From Impatiens glandulifera (Eukaryota > Streptophyta > Magnoliopsida > Ericales > Balsaminaceae): 64,000 nucleotides of DNA. Made by a program: the position numbers and the translations under genes. The stretch lies in NCBI RefSeq assembly GCF_907164915.1, contig NW_025919569.1, forward strand, positions 62,001-126,000, written 5' to 3'. The notes beneath the pieces were generated by a model. That model was not told the DNA's origin and searched no databases. It worked only from the letters and a program-made list of their open reading frames with translations. Positions 1-11,075 of the stretch are shown here, one piece after another (within the stretch, counting starts at the first letter, position 1; the number at the start of each line of letters is the position of its first letter).

Positions 1-216
1 CACGTCTAATTACTCCAGTTAGACTGCACGTCTAACACCATGCATCTCTAAATCGTTCTAATGAACCTCATTAGAACCAAGTCTAATGAAATTTATTTTC
101 ATTACACCTGCATCAAAAACGATTAGACGCATATATATAATCAATTCATTATTTCATCATCAAAATTCCAATAGTCAAACTATTTCAACACATGGTCAAA
201 ATAATTTGACCCAACA
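1..216 (-). repeat. Partial 3' LTR of element A
   Basis: The stretch ending in CCAACA at 216 matches the end of the LTR at 8607-10350 almost base for base: the attagacgcatatatataatc segment, caaaattccaatagtcaaac, and acacatggtcaaaataatt. It is immediately followed by a polypurine tract on the minus strand. The rest of the LTR lies outside the window. Confidence 0.9.
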
Positions 217-230
217 ATTTCCCCCTTTTT
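217..230 (-). promoter_or_regulatory. Polypurine tract of element A
   Basis: On the minus strand this reads aaaaagggggaaat directly before the TGTTGGG start of the 3' LTR. This is the expected plus-strand primer position, and the same motif type precedes the 3' LTRs of elements B and C. Confidence 0.85.
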
Positions 231-397
231 GATGATAAGATTGAAATCCTGCATAGCTAACAAATTAAGCATTCATCATATAAATGCAGGGTAAAACATG
301 TTCATCCATCACACATAACCACTTTCAAAAACCAATATACCAAAAACATAGTCAAAGAAACATAGTTTAAAAACATAACAAAGTAAGAGAAAGGATA

Positions 398-1911
398 TTA
401 TTGTTCTTCCCTTTTTACTCGAGGATCGATGGGGAATCGTGTTCCTTCATAGATCATCCCTTCACTAGTTACCAGGTTTTGAAACGGAGGTAGAGCACGA
501 CCACCACGACCGCTTCCACTAGATCTCCCACCACGATCACCGCCACTAGTGCGACCTCCTCGATCACTGCCAGATTGCCCACCACGACCACCACAACTAC
601 TTCGGCCTTCGCGATCACTACCGCTTCGACCTCGTCCTCTTTTGGTTGGCCTTGTATTTTCATCGTTGGTTGGTGCTCTCTTAGATCTGGTGCTGATTGA
701 TACACTGTCACCTCTTCTACTGGGCTCACCTTGAGTGATACGAGTCTGTTCTCTTCCAGCGGTAGCTTTTGTATTTTCTTTCTCTTGAAATTTTCTTGCA
801 ATGGAGTCAGCATACTCCAAATTTTCACCACCTGTTCTTCTCATACTTCCTTAAATTTCAACTAGCTGATTCTTGCATAATTCCATAGATTCCATGACCT
901 CACGATTATTATCAAGATTGATTTTTCTTTCAAGACTCATCATTTTAGATTGGCGACTGAAAAGCTGCTTTTCAAATTTGGAGAAATTTAAATCTGAAAC
1001 ATTAGTCTCATACGTATTCTTCTTCAGTGTATTATCCAATTTGTTTAAGGATTTTGACACATTCAGAAACTTCTTTTCTATCCTCTTTCTGGGTCTTCAA
1101 AATATTTACTATATGTGATCCCATAGCTATCACATTCGTTTGAAGAGAGGTAAGTAGAGATGTCATCGACTTTAGAAGCTTGGTACCATCTGCAGAGGAT
1201 CCTTCATTGGATGAATCATCTTGTGATTCTGCTGCCATGCTCTGAATGGGATTAGCTTCGGTATGAATCTGTAGGGATTGCTCCTGTTCACCCTTCTCAA
1301 ACTCATTTCCAGTTTTATTTCTCTCTTCTTCTTCCAACTCCCTTTCTGCTCTCCGAAATCTTTCATACAAATTTCCCTTGTTGTGGAGAGGATGAAGAAA
1401 ATTATCATGAAGACTACCAACAATAATATCGGGAAATGGAAGATGCTTGACAGTTCTTGCATTTTGATCATATTCCCCCTCAGACGAGGAACTCTTTTCT
1501 TTTGCATCTTTGTCTTTTGATGGTTCCCCCTCAGATTTGGTAATCTCAGGCTAAATAACTTCAGACTCCTTTTCTTGAGCTTCCTTTGTTCTGACAATAG
1601 GGGATATCACAACCTCTTTTTCATTTGGAGTTTGAACGATCTCCTCAACAGTTCCTTCTTCTTGAGTTACAAGATCTTGGACCAGCTCTTCAACAACAAC
1701 TTCTTCTTGATTTACAAGAGCTTGTTCTGGCACTTGAATAATCTCTTCTTCTTCTAAAGATAGATTTTCTTGAACGGGTTCCTTATTTTGCTCTACAACA
1801 GGTTGAGCCAGTAAACGTCTTTCACTTCCACTTTAGAACCTTTCTCAATAGGGTTAAAATTGGCTTTTCTGGCTTCAAGGATGGGGAATAAAGCTCTTCC
1901 TCTTAAACATG
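398..1911 (-). pseudogene. Accessory ORF of element A, C-terminal part (RGG-rich)
   Basis: Continuation on the minus strand, beyond the nested solo LTR, of the accessory gene starting near 5738. It reads as several overlapping fragments (1733-1551, 1597-1172, 1370-1032, 1060-851, 844-398), so frameshifts or stops break it. The 1733-1551 fragment is Glu/Val-rich. The 1370-851 part is acidic and Lys/Gln-rich, likely coiled coil. The last 148 residues hold a Gly-Arg-Ser-rich block with repeated RGG/GRGG motifs (about residues 68-118), a composition known from RNA-binding proteins. The tail ends near residue motif DPRVKREEQ. Elements B and C have similarly charged coiled-coil tails but no RGG block. 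Binding of element RNA is inference only. Confidence 0.6.
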
Positions 1912-4054
1912 CTTTGTGTTGGGTCAAATTATTCTGACTAAGTGTTGAAATAATTTAACCATTGAGATTTTGATGATGAAATGACTTATGAGTTTTGATG
2001 CAGGTGTATTGAATTCATATTTCATAAGACTTGGCTCTAATGAGGGTCATTAGACCGATTTTGACATTAGATACATAGAATTAGACGTGCGGTCTAACTC
2101 AACGGAGTTAGACGTGTAGTCTAATGAATGCATAGAATTAGACGTGCAGTCTAACTCAATGGAATTAGACGTGCAGTCTAATGAATGCATAGAATTAATC
2201 GTGTAGTCTAACTCAACGGAGTTAGACGTGCAGTGTAATGAATGCATATAATTAGATGTGCAGTCTAACTCAACAAAGTTAGATGTACAGTCTAATGAAT
2301 TCTCGAATTAGACGTGTGGTCTAATAGATATGAGGAATTAGACGTGCAGTCTAACTCAGCGGAGTTAGACGTGCAGTCTAACTCAGCGGAGTTAGACGTG
2401 CAGTCTAACTCAGCGGAGTTAGACGTGCAATCTAATATATTTACAATTAGATGGACAGTCTATTGTATATGGAATTAGACGGACAGTCTAATATATTCGG
2501 AATTACACGTGTAGTCTAACTCAGCGGAGTTAGACGTGCAATCTAATATATGTGCGGAATTAGACGTGCAGTCTAACTCAGTGGAGTTATACGTGCAGTC
2601 TAATGGATTGTGAAAGTTAGACATGAGTCTAACTCCTTTAGACAAGTCTGAGGTAGAACAGGAATTAGACGTACTGTCTAATTAAGTGAAAGTTAGACGT
2701 GAGTCTAACCCCTTCAGATAAGTCTGAGGTAGAACCGGAATTAGACGTGCAGTCTAACTCAGTGGAGTTAGACTCGCAGTCTAATGGTTATTGGATAATT
2801 AGACGTGCAATCTAATTAAGTGAAAGTTAGACGTGAGTCTAACTCCTTCAGACAAGTCTGAGGTAGAACCGAAATTAGACGTGTAGTCTAACTCAGTGGA
2901 GTTAGACGTGTAGTCTAATGGTTATTAGATAATTAGACGTGTAGTCTAATTAAGTGAAAGTTAGACGTGAGTCTAACTCCTTCAGACAAGTCTGAGGTAG
3001 AACTGGAATTAGACGTGCAGTCTAAGTCAGTGGAGTTAGACGTGCAGTCTTATGGTTATTGTAATTAGATGTAAGTCTAATTCTATTAGACCAGGCGGTC
3101 TAATAGACTCTGTTATTAGAAGGGGATGTTTGATTTTATTAAACTGATTTTCACAATCCGTCTAACTGAAATACGTCTAATGCTCAGCATAAGTAGTATG
3201 CTTGAAGCTAGCATCCACCTACCCACGTGCTATAGCTGTACCCTACTCCTATTCCACTTTCTAGTGAAGATCAGTACAATAGCTATATGCAACCAACCAA
3301 CGAATGCCACGTAAGAGAATTTTCCTCATATTACTTGTTTTGCAGGTACATCTCTGATGGAATATTCGGCGCACTACTAGTGGTGTACGGCCACGATCTT
3401 TGTGCTCAAAACCTGCTGTGTACTATGGAGGCTTTCCAATGGAAGAGTGCCACGTATCATTCTAAAAGATTCGACCGTTAGCTCCTGCTCAGTATTTAAC
3501 AAATCTCAAGGACAACGGACAATCTGCCTCACAAACTGCCAATCTCTCGATCATCTTGCTTACTGAAATTACAAAGAATTCAAGCCTTTGAATATTCAAA
3601 CTGTGAAGCTGCTTTCTGATTGTACTGTGTGTGAATCAAGAGAGAGCTAGAATCAAAAACACCTTTAGCTGAGTGATATTCTTCATTTTGTAATTGAACA
3701 GAAAGTGTTTTGTTCAATAGTGAGCTAAGTGTGTGTAAACTGTATTTGATTCGAATCATATTATAGTGAATCCTTCCGTTGGTTGGAAGAAGGGGGTGAC
3801 GTAGGAGAGTTTCTCCGAACATCCACAAACAAACTGCTGTGTTTTTTCATTTCTGTCATCTTCTCATATTTCATCTTGAGCTTGAAACCCAAGTAAACAA
3901 TTCGCCTTGAATCTGTTTTAAGTGTTTACAAGTGTTTGCGTAGAATAGAAAGCGAATTAAATCCCTAACATAATTTCTTTCAAACCGTTTTTCATAAGCC
4001 TTCATCCATAGACAGACCCCCGTCTCTATTGATAAAGTCGATCCTATCACTTCG
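1912..4054 (+). mobile_element. Nested family-A solo LTR with target duplication
   Basis: A plus-strand LTR (1917-4049, TGTTGGGTC...GATCCTATCA, 2133 bp) sits inside element A, which is in the opposite orientation. It is flanked by ctttg (1912-1916) and cttcg (4050-4054), a 5-bp target duplication with one transition. No internal region accompanies it, so it is a solo LTR left by recombination. It belongs to the same family as the LTR at 8607-10350: shared ends, the same palindromic repeat block, and the same 5'-UTR-like stretch around 3500-3830. It splits the accessory gene of element A. A TATTTAA motif at 3493-3499 lies where a promoter would be expected. Confidence 0.9.
2040..3115 (+). repeat. 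Palindromic TTAGAC/GTCTAA tandem array in LTR
   Basis: About 1.1 kb of imperfect tandem units of roughly 20-30 bp containing ttagacgtgcagtctaa, an inverted repeat of TTAGAC and GTCTAA around a 5-base centre. Units alternate with aactcagcggag or aatgaatgcatag spacers; from about 2610 the unit shifts to a longer form with tccttcagacaagtctgaggtagaac-like spacers. Equivalent arrays lie in the other two family-A LTRs. Confidence 0.9.
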
Positions 4055-5738
4055 ATCAGGTCTTTTCTTTTTAGAGCTTCAGACACCTGCGGAGTTTTAG
4101 CCCATTTAAGAACCTTCTTTTCATCTGCTACAAGCTTACGCCATTGAGTACTTATTCTTGAACCCGTGATGAACCCGCCATCTTCTCGGTAGCAATAGCC
4201 TTGACTTGATTCATCATGAGGTCAACAATGCATGTTGCCTCAGAAGCATCTTCACATTCTTCAATGACAACATTTTCCCTTTTCCAACAACCTCAACAGG
4301 TTTTGGAGAGGGTCTTGATTCACCAAAAACGATTCCACATGACTGTCTTGTGGAACGCATCAATTCATAAGTAGATACAGATTTCTTGAAGTGTCCAGGA
4401 GGAAGCTCTCTTCGAATGACTTTCCCAGTAACTATTGAATCTTTCGAAATGGGGTTAGTCCAGGGAGGCTCTCTAACAAAAACAGAGGATTCATTTTCAG
4501 CATTGTCATCAGCCACAAGGGTAAGAACTGCACCTTGTTCTGGTCGAGCAAACTCTGTAGCACCAGTGGCTACTTGATCAGGTTGTTGAACATGAGACTC
4601 AGTCCTGTCAATATTCTCAATATTTGGACCAGCTGACTCAACAGCAGGCCCAACAGCAGATTCCTTTTCAGGAATGAAAATAGAATTATCCTGTTCCATC
4701 CAGGGGAAGAGAAGAGGTTACCTTCGATGACGCCTTCATCGATTTAGACGCACGGGGCGCCTTTGACTTGTCACCTTTTGGGACAGATGACCTTGAATAT
4801 CTCCACAACTGATTGGCAGATGGAGACAGGGGAGACATGGGAAGGGTGGCAAGTTCAACTGGACCTTTCCAGATTCTAGAATCAACTGTTTCAGAATCCT
4901 TCTTTGAAGAGCTCCTTAGGCTAGTAGAACTAGCCTCTGATTCGTTGACTGTTTTGGATCTCTTTGCTCCCGTCGATAGGATGGAAGCGGCGGGCTGTTT
5001 AGATCGGGTGATCGATTTTCCACCTTTCTGTTGATTAGAAGCACCAGAAGGCGATTCTTTAAGATTCTTCATTCTAACCAGAGTGTTGGCGATTGTGAAC
5101 GCAATATACACCCTATTTGAGTTGATCGGTTGAGGTTCACCCACCAAAACTCCCAAATGTTCCAACAAACGACTTAGTTGAGAAGGGAATGTTATACTTT
5201 CCTTGTTATCCTGGTTGATGGAGAAGCAAAGATTCTGAAATAGTGTTAAAACCCAGTTTACCTGGATCCCCTTTGAAATGGAACAAATATAATCAAATCG
5301 ATCTTGACTATAGAGATAAAATGAACCAGCCTTCCCTTAAAGGGTTTTTGCTACCACATCATTTAGCAAAATAAACTGTGGTTTATGGACTTTTTTACTT
5401 CCATTTAGATGAATCGCCGAGCCATCGGTAGATAAGACCTTCTTCGTCTCTTCCCTTACTTCCGGTGATAGATCCTTGTTGAAAGTATGACCCTCCGACG
5501 GAAGTTCGACGAACTACGCGTACAAGGCTTCATCGAAAGATATTTCCATCCCGTTTACAGTTGCTAAGATGAAATCGTCCACCATTGTTGCAAATTTAAA
5601 GAACTCTCGAACTTCGTTCTCGTAAAAGATGAGAGGACCGCCAAGATATTTTCTGAGACCGGAATACTCGAGGGTTCTGAGCATATCTACCACTTCCGGC
5701 TGATCGAAAGTGTAGACTGATGGAAAATCCACCTGCAA
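4055..5738 (-). pseudogene. Accessory ORF of element A, N-terminal part (aORF3-like)
   Basis: Minus-strand gene of the accessory family shared with elements B and C. The start at 5738 gives MQVDFPSVYTF, then the family pattern of short hydrophobic blocks: SGLRKYLGGPLIFYENEVREFF, then VNGMEISFDEALYA. This matches the opening of aORF3 in element B (LQVDF..., SGLEAF.SGPFVVYP, VNDKEVNITEELFSEAL). It is broken after residue 74; further fragments at 5168-4686 (Ser/Lys-rich, basic) and 4699-4214 (acidic, ends in a Lys-rich stretch) continue the long low-complexity tail, which resumes beyond the nested LTR at 1911. A TATA box lies upstream at 5894-5902. The role in the element is unknown. The family resembles plant transposon-associated proteins in general character, but I cannot assign a domain. 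Confidence 0.65.
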
Positions 5739-5893
5739 AGTACAATGACCCAGCGTGATCTCTTGTTCATCATTTTCAGTAGAATATAAACAGACACAAG
5801 ATTAGCACAGATTTTTGAGAAAGAAAGGCAAAGAAATCTAGGGTTCTTAAAAGTCTTGAGAGATAAAAAGCTTTCAATCTCATGCAAAAATGT

Positions 5894-5902
5894 CCTTATA
5901 TA
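5894..5902 (-). promoter_or_regulatory. TATA box upstream of element A accessory ORF
   Basis: TATATAAGG on the minus strand, about 156 bp before the first family-matching ATG (5738). An equivalent motif precedes all six accessory ORFs of elements B and C. Confidence 0.5.
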
Positions 5903-5909
5903 GATCATG

Positions 5910-6759
5910 AGAAGTTATGCAAGATAATCGTCATTTTTCCTAGGGGTATGGCCCATCATTTAAAATTAGACGTCCTTTCCAAAGAATCATCATTATAATT
6001 GAGGGTATATCATTCATTCTCTTTTAACTTGAGAGACACGTGTCTTCATGTTATTATGAGATGACTGTTTTAATGTTTGAGAGGGAAAATCAGATATCTC
6101 CTCACGTGGACAGCTGTCCTTGATCAATCTAAAAGGCACGTAGTTAAACGTTTTTCTTACTGCACAAATCTATAAAACTAAACGTCTATTAGACGCATGA
6201 GTCCATTAGACACATACGTCTAATTACGTGTTGTAAAGAATACGTCTAATGTCTATTAGACGTGTACGTCTAATTCCGCATCAACACCACGTGTTAGACG
6301 TGTGTCTGGTTAGACGTGAGCATCCTCTTGCTCATGGCGTAAAAACGCCCAACTTCTATTAGACGTGTACGTCTAACCACATTGGTTTTAAACCACGACA
6401 TATAGGCTTAGATGTATAGATTGTGAGCAAAAACACGTCTAAGTACATACCATTTCCTTTAGACACCCTTGTCTAATAGACCGATTAAGATCATTCATCT
6501 TGAGAGTATCTTTACATTCCAAGTAATTTTTCTTCTCATTTTGTACAATTACAAAAATGAATAACCAAATGTTTTGAGATCCTTCGGATCAAAAATATTT
6601 TAATACAAAAACATAGAAAAACATTTATTATTCTGAAATGACATCAGCCATTGTTGATCTTTTGATTTGTATACTCAAGAGAGTATTGTCCATGCTTCCT
6701 TCCTGTAATCCTCCTACATCACCTACATAACAAACTATTTACAAACTTGGTACCCATAT
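5910..6759 (-). other. Non-coding internal region of element A between gag and accessory ORF
   Basis: No gene is supported here. From about 6180 to 6480 it carries many GTCTAA/TTAGAC words like those of the family's LTR arrays, but irregularly spaced. At 6700-6759 it still matches the gag/pol junction of element B (ggtacc, gttgtaaat, tgcag-like run) before diverging, which marks where pol is missing. Confidence 0.6.
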
Positions 6760-8557
6760 TCAATTGGTTCCTCGATCAATTAGTCCCTTAGGAATCCATA
6801 TTTGACATATTCTAATGGATTTCCCATGTTGCGTTGTAATTAATGCGTATGATTTTGACTTAGCAGACGACTTTCTGCTAGCCACTAATCCCTTAGCTTT
6901 GGAAGCAGGCTTTCTTTTAAAACCTCTTGACTTTGAGTCAGGTTTTAGATTGATAGACTTGCTATCTGCTTTTAATTTATTATTCAGCCATCTAACAGTC
7001 GGCGGAACATAAATAATTTTATTTTTAAAAGCTATTTCTTCACGAATGGGATCAGATTCACTGTCAGTCACACCACCTTTAACATAACTTTTTTGCTTAA
7101 GCTTGTCATTTGATGACTTTGATTTTTTGCAGGACATGTTAGGGTCATTACCATCAAATCCTAGACGGGATCTAGATCTAGCAGGTCTTAACATGCTGAT
7201 ATGATATTTGACAGCTTCTCCAGACCTTATCCATGAACTGACAACATAGTTTAACCTCTTGTTTTCATCTATAATCGTTTGAATCTGTTCTTTGAGCATC
7301 TCATTCTCAGATGAGATCTCTTTAACTTTTTTTTCAAAAACATTTGATTCAAGAGTTTGAGGTAAAACTGGTTGAGATACAACATGTGAATATTTAGTTT
7401 CATTTAGGGATTCTGCTAACTTTCTGTACTCAATGACCATGTGATTTAGTGCAGCTACCAGTTGTTCCCTTGAAAATATTTCAGAAGAGAAGTCAAATAC
7501 CTCAGTTTCCTGAGTCTGTTCTTCATCTTCTCTTGCCATGAAGCAGGCCACTTCTTCGTCATCACTATCACTTAATGAGAAGTAAGAGTCACAGATGCTT
7601 CTTTGGTTCTTCCCGTCACCTACAATAAGACCCTTACAGCTCTTTTCCATCATCCTTCATATCTTCACGTTTTGGCTTCGGAATTCCGATTGATAATGAC
7701 CTAGAATACCATAGTTAAAACACTTAACATTAGCCTTTGATTTCTTATTATCATTAGAATTTGAAGAGCTTGAGTTAGGGGTTCTCTTATTCATGAAGTC
7801 GCCAAACTTCTTCATGAAGAGAGACATGGCGTCGCTGCTTAGTTGTTGTGCCTCCATCTTCACATAAGTAGCTACAGGTGAATCTTCAGCAGTCACCAGG
7901 GCTTTGGCAATGATAATGGATGTGGATTGATCTTCTTCAATCCTACAATTCAACTCGAACTCATAGACCTTGAGATCAGCAAACAGGTCGAAGAGAGAGA
8001 TCTTGTTGAGGTCTTTGGATTCCTCATCGCTATCGTCTTTATGTCCCATTCCCTTGGAAGAGCACACATGACTTTGATAGCAAGCTCTTTTTGCTATAAA
8101 TTTTGCCTAGGATGGATAAGGAGGAGACTATATTGCTAAATCTAGTGTGGAACTCGTTCATTGTTTCACCAGGACGCATCTTGAAACTGTCAAACTGTTG
8201 AGTGGCAACCATAATCTCGTTTTCCTTGCTTTGCTCGTTGCCCTCACACAGTTGGGTGAGTCTGTCCCAAACCTCTTTAGCAGTATCATACTTGATAATG
8301 TAGTTCAACATGCTATCATCGAAAGATCTATACAGAACATCAAGAGCCATGTTGTTGAGGTTGTTCTGCCTCTTCTCTTCACTGGTCTAGTCAGCTTTCT
8401 CCTTATCAATCTTGATAGGACCCTCTATGATGACACTCCACATATTGTCATAAAGAGAAGAGAGATGAACACGAACTCTCTTCTTCCATACGATGTAGTT
8501 TTCTCGAGAGAAAGTTGGAATAGCGGTTGCACTAGCATCTTTGGTTATGGTTGTCAT
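6760..8557 (-). pseudogene. gag: gag of element A (broken)
   Basis: Capsid/nucleocapsid gene of element A. The start at 8557 (MTTITKDASA) follows the PBS by 35 bp. The first part has the Copia gag pattern: FSRENYIVWKKRVRVHL, then KEVWDRLTQLCEGNEQSKENEIM and MRPGETMNEFHTRFSNIV, equivalent to KEAWETIIQIHEGNERTKENK and MRKPGENMKELSNRFTSVV-like segments in element B. An in-frame TAG at 8387-8389 replaces the conserved Trp of the KxDW motif, and frameshifts follow near 8060 and 7655. The zinc knuckle (about 7710) is degenerate: CFNYGILGHYQSEF has lost two of its cysteines. The C-terminal part (7653-6760, 297 aa) is open, acidic then Lys/Ser-rich, and ends in the conserved QIWIPKGLI motif just before the gag stop. 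Confidence 0.85.
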
Positions 8558-8592
8558 TTTATTTTTAGGAAAGGCTTGAGAATAGATTTAGA

Positions 8593-8604
8593 GCTCTTAT
8601 ACCA
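8593..8604 (-). promoter_or_regulatory. Primer-binding site of element A
   Basis: Minus strand TGGTATAAGAGC, two bases inside the 5' LTR. It matches the initiator tRNA-Met primer site TGGTATCAGAGC used by plant Copia elements, with one change. Confidence 0.85.
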
Positions 8605-8606
8605 AT

Positions 8607-10350
8607 TGATAGGATCAGATTAATCAATAGAGACGGGGCCTGGCGATTGATGAAGGCTTATGAAAGACGGTTTGAAAGATATCTTGTTAGAGATTTAATT
8701 CACTTTCTATTCTACGCAAACCCTTGTAAACACTTGAAATAGAATCAAATGCGGAAATGTTTACTTAGGTTTGAAGATTAAGATGAAAAATGAGAATATG
8801 ACAGAAATGAACAACACAATAGTTTATTTATGGATGTTCGGAACAAACTCTCCTACGTCACCCCTTCTTCCAACACCCGGAAGGATTCACTATAATATGA
8901 TTTGAATGAAATACAGTTTTCACACACTTAGCTCTCTGTTGAATAAAACACACTCTGTTCAACTTACAAGATGAGGAATATCACTCAGCTAAAAGATGCT
9001 TTGATTCTAACTCTCTCTTGATTAACACCTAGTAAAGCAAGAAAGAAGATAACAGCTTGTATATTCAAAAGCTTGATTACACAGTAGTTCTTCTCTCTTA
9101 GTTCTAGAAGTTCTTCCGTTGTCCTTAAGAATCTTTAAATATGAGCAGGTACCAACGGTCGAATCTTCATAACGATACGTGGCACTCTTCCATTAAAACG
9201 CCTCCATTGTACGCAGCAGACTCTAAATACAAGGATCGTGGCCGTACACAGCAGGTAGTGCGCCGAATATTCTTCAGAGATTTACCTAAAAAACAAGTAG
9301 TGGGAAGGATATTCGCCTACGTGTCATTAGTTAATTGGTTGCATCGGATTGTCATACTGATCTTCACTAGAAAGTGGAGCAGGAGTAGCGTACAACTATA
9401 GCACGTGGGTAGGCGGGTGCTAGCTTATAGCAACTGCTTAAGCAAGGCATTAGACGTATTTCAATTAGACGACCTCGTGTAAAGAAATCAAACGTCCCCA
9501 TCTAATAACATAATCAATTAGACCACCTAGTCTAATGGGATTAGACCTACGTCTAATTGCAATCACTTCAGAGTAATCTCAAGGAGTTAGACTGCACGTC
9601 TAACTTTCACCAGTAGACTACACATCTAACTTTCACTAGTTAGACTACACGTCTAACTCTCTCTTTCTATTAGACTGCACATCTAACTCCACGAGTTAGA
9701 CTGCACATCTAATTACGGTTCCACTTCAGACTAATCTGAAGGAGTTAGACTGCATGTCTAACTTTCACAATCCATTAGACTGCATGTCTAACTCCATGAG
9801 TTAGACTGCACGTCTAATAACGAGTCCATTAGACTGCACGTCAACTCCATGAGTTAGACTGCACGTCTAATTACGGTTCCAATAGACTGCACGTCTAACT
9901 CCACGAGTTAGACTGCACGTCTAATTACGAGTCTATTAGACTGCACGTCTAACTCCACGAGTTAGACTGCACGTCTAATTATGATTCCATTAGACTACAC
10001 GTCTAACTCTACGAGTTAGACTGCACGTCTAATTACTGATTCATTAGACTACACGTCTAACTCTATGAGTTAGACTACACATCTAATTACGGATTCATTA
10101 GACTTCACGTCTAACTCCATGAGTTAGACTGCACGTCTAATTACTCTAGTTAGATTGCACGTCTAAACCGTCCATCTGATACCAAATCGGTCTAATGAAC
10201 CTCATTAGAACCTAGTCTAATGAAATTTGTTTTAAATACACCTACATAAAAAACGTTGAGACGCATATATATAATCCATTCATTATTTCATTATCAAAAT
10301 TCCAATAGTCAAACTATTTCAACACATGGTCAAAATAATTAGACCCAACA
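8607..10350 (-). repeat. 5' LTR of element A
   Basis: TGATAGGATC...ACCCAACA on the plus strand, 1744 bp; read on the minus strand it runs TGTTGGG...CCTATCA. It shares ends and body with the nested solo LTR 1917-4049 but has a shorter palindromic array. A minus-strand TATTTAAA motif (near 9134-9141) marks the likely promoter. The PBS lies two bases from its inner end. Confidence 0.9.
9460..10190 (-). repeat. Palindromic tandem array in 5' LTR of element A
   Basis: Repeats of ttagactgcacgtctaa separated by ctccacgag, ttacgattcca and similar spacers, about 730 bp. This is the same unit as at 2040-3115, shorter and with different spacers, so the array differs in length and composition between LTRs of one family. 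Confidence 0.9.
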
Positions 10351-10399
10351 CGGTAGTTTTATCTCAAATGGGAAAATTGCTGATTAGGTAGTGTTCATA

Positions 10400-10983
10400 T
10401 TATATAAGTATTGCCTATGATTTAACTGATCTTGGAACTTGACTTGATTGGCATTCAACTAATCCATTTGGACCTCTTATTCCGTAGAAGTAATTATCGT
10501 AGGGTTTGCGACCTCTTAGGCGTTGGGGTCGGCATCAACTGCTTCTGGCTGGATTCTTGTCGATCTATTATCATTATCTTCATCATAAAGAGAGGCTTAA
10601 TCCATGTTACGACAATTTTGAAGATTAATTCTAATTGGAGTGTCGATAGGTGGAACCGTTTGTTGTGGCTGTCAAGACGAGGATCACTGATCTTGAAAAG
10701 GAATATCAGGCCTGATAATTAAACTTGTTAATATTACCAACTATTTTGTTACTTCTTGAAGAATAGCCTTCACTTTAGAAAACTCAGTTTTCAAAACTTT
10801 CTCGTAGTGATTGAGGATATGGTATAGAAAGATATCTTGTTGCGTATTGACCGTACCCTTAATGTACATCATAACTGAAGAAGGACTAAGACTAAGAGAG
10901 TCAATTGTGCTTAGACAAAGGTAAACAGAAGATAGATAATGGTTGATTCTTGGGTCATATCCAGAGGGAATGTATATCGCCAT
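10400..10983 (-). pseudogene. Unrecognised degenerate ORF, third member of the 10-13 kb cluster
   Basis: Minus strand 10983-10741 encodes 80 residues starting MAIYIPSGYDPRINHYLSSV and ending FSKVKAILQEVTK. Beyond the stop at about 10741, the same strand continues down to about 10400 as a Pro/Gln-, Asp- and Asn-rich stretch with several stops (PQQTVPPIDTPI, then YDEDNDNRSTRIQPEAV). I do not recognise the family. Position and strand suggest it is the 3' end of the same decayed unit as the paralogous pair upstream (11076-13100). It could be the accessory region of another retroelement or an old virus-like insertion; neither is shown. Confidence 0.4.
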
Positions 10984-11075
10984 AGGAGTACGTTTTTAGA
11001 GGTGGTCCCTATATATCCCATGTCATAGTATGCCTCATTAGCTCGCCGAGAAGGATAAAGAAACCCGAAGATTCG

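Larger units (their letters stand above)
1..10350 (-). mobile_element. Element A: Copia-type LTR retrotransposon lacking pol
   Basis: Minus-strand LTR retrotransposon whose 3' LTR is cut by the window start. In element order it reads: 5' LTR (8607-10350), tRNA-Met-type PBS (8593-8604), gag (8557-6760), a non-coding stretch, one accessory gene (5738 down to 398, split by a nested solo LTR), polypurine tract (217-230), partial 3' LTR (1-216). No integrase, reverse transcriptase or RNase H is seen between gag and the accessory gene. Sequence matching the gag/pol junction of the related element B ends at about 6700, so pol appears excised rather than decayed. It would need enzymes from a relative to move, as known for non-autonomous gag-only Copia derivatives. 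The right flank is cggta; the matching target duplication would lie left of the window and cannot be checked. Confidence 0.85.

Noticed and set aside
469..831. Overlapping frame with Val-rich repeats, and the plus-strand Pro-rich frame 549-734
   Set aside because: Both are other-frame readings of the GC-rich RGG-coding stretch. The frame matching the accessory gene's strand and composition is 844-398.
2040..3115. CRISPR-like array of short repeats
   Set aside because: Repeats are imperfect and palindromic, spacers are not unique, the setting is a plant LTR, and the same array recurs in three LTR copies.
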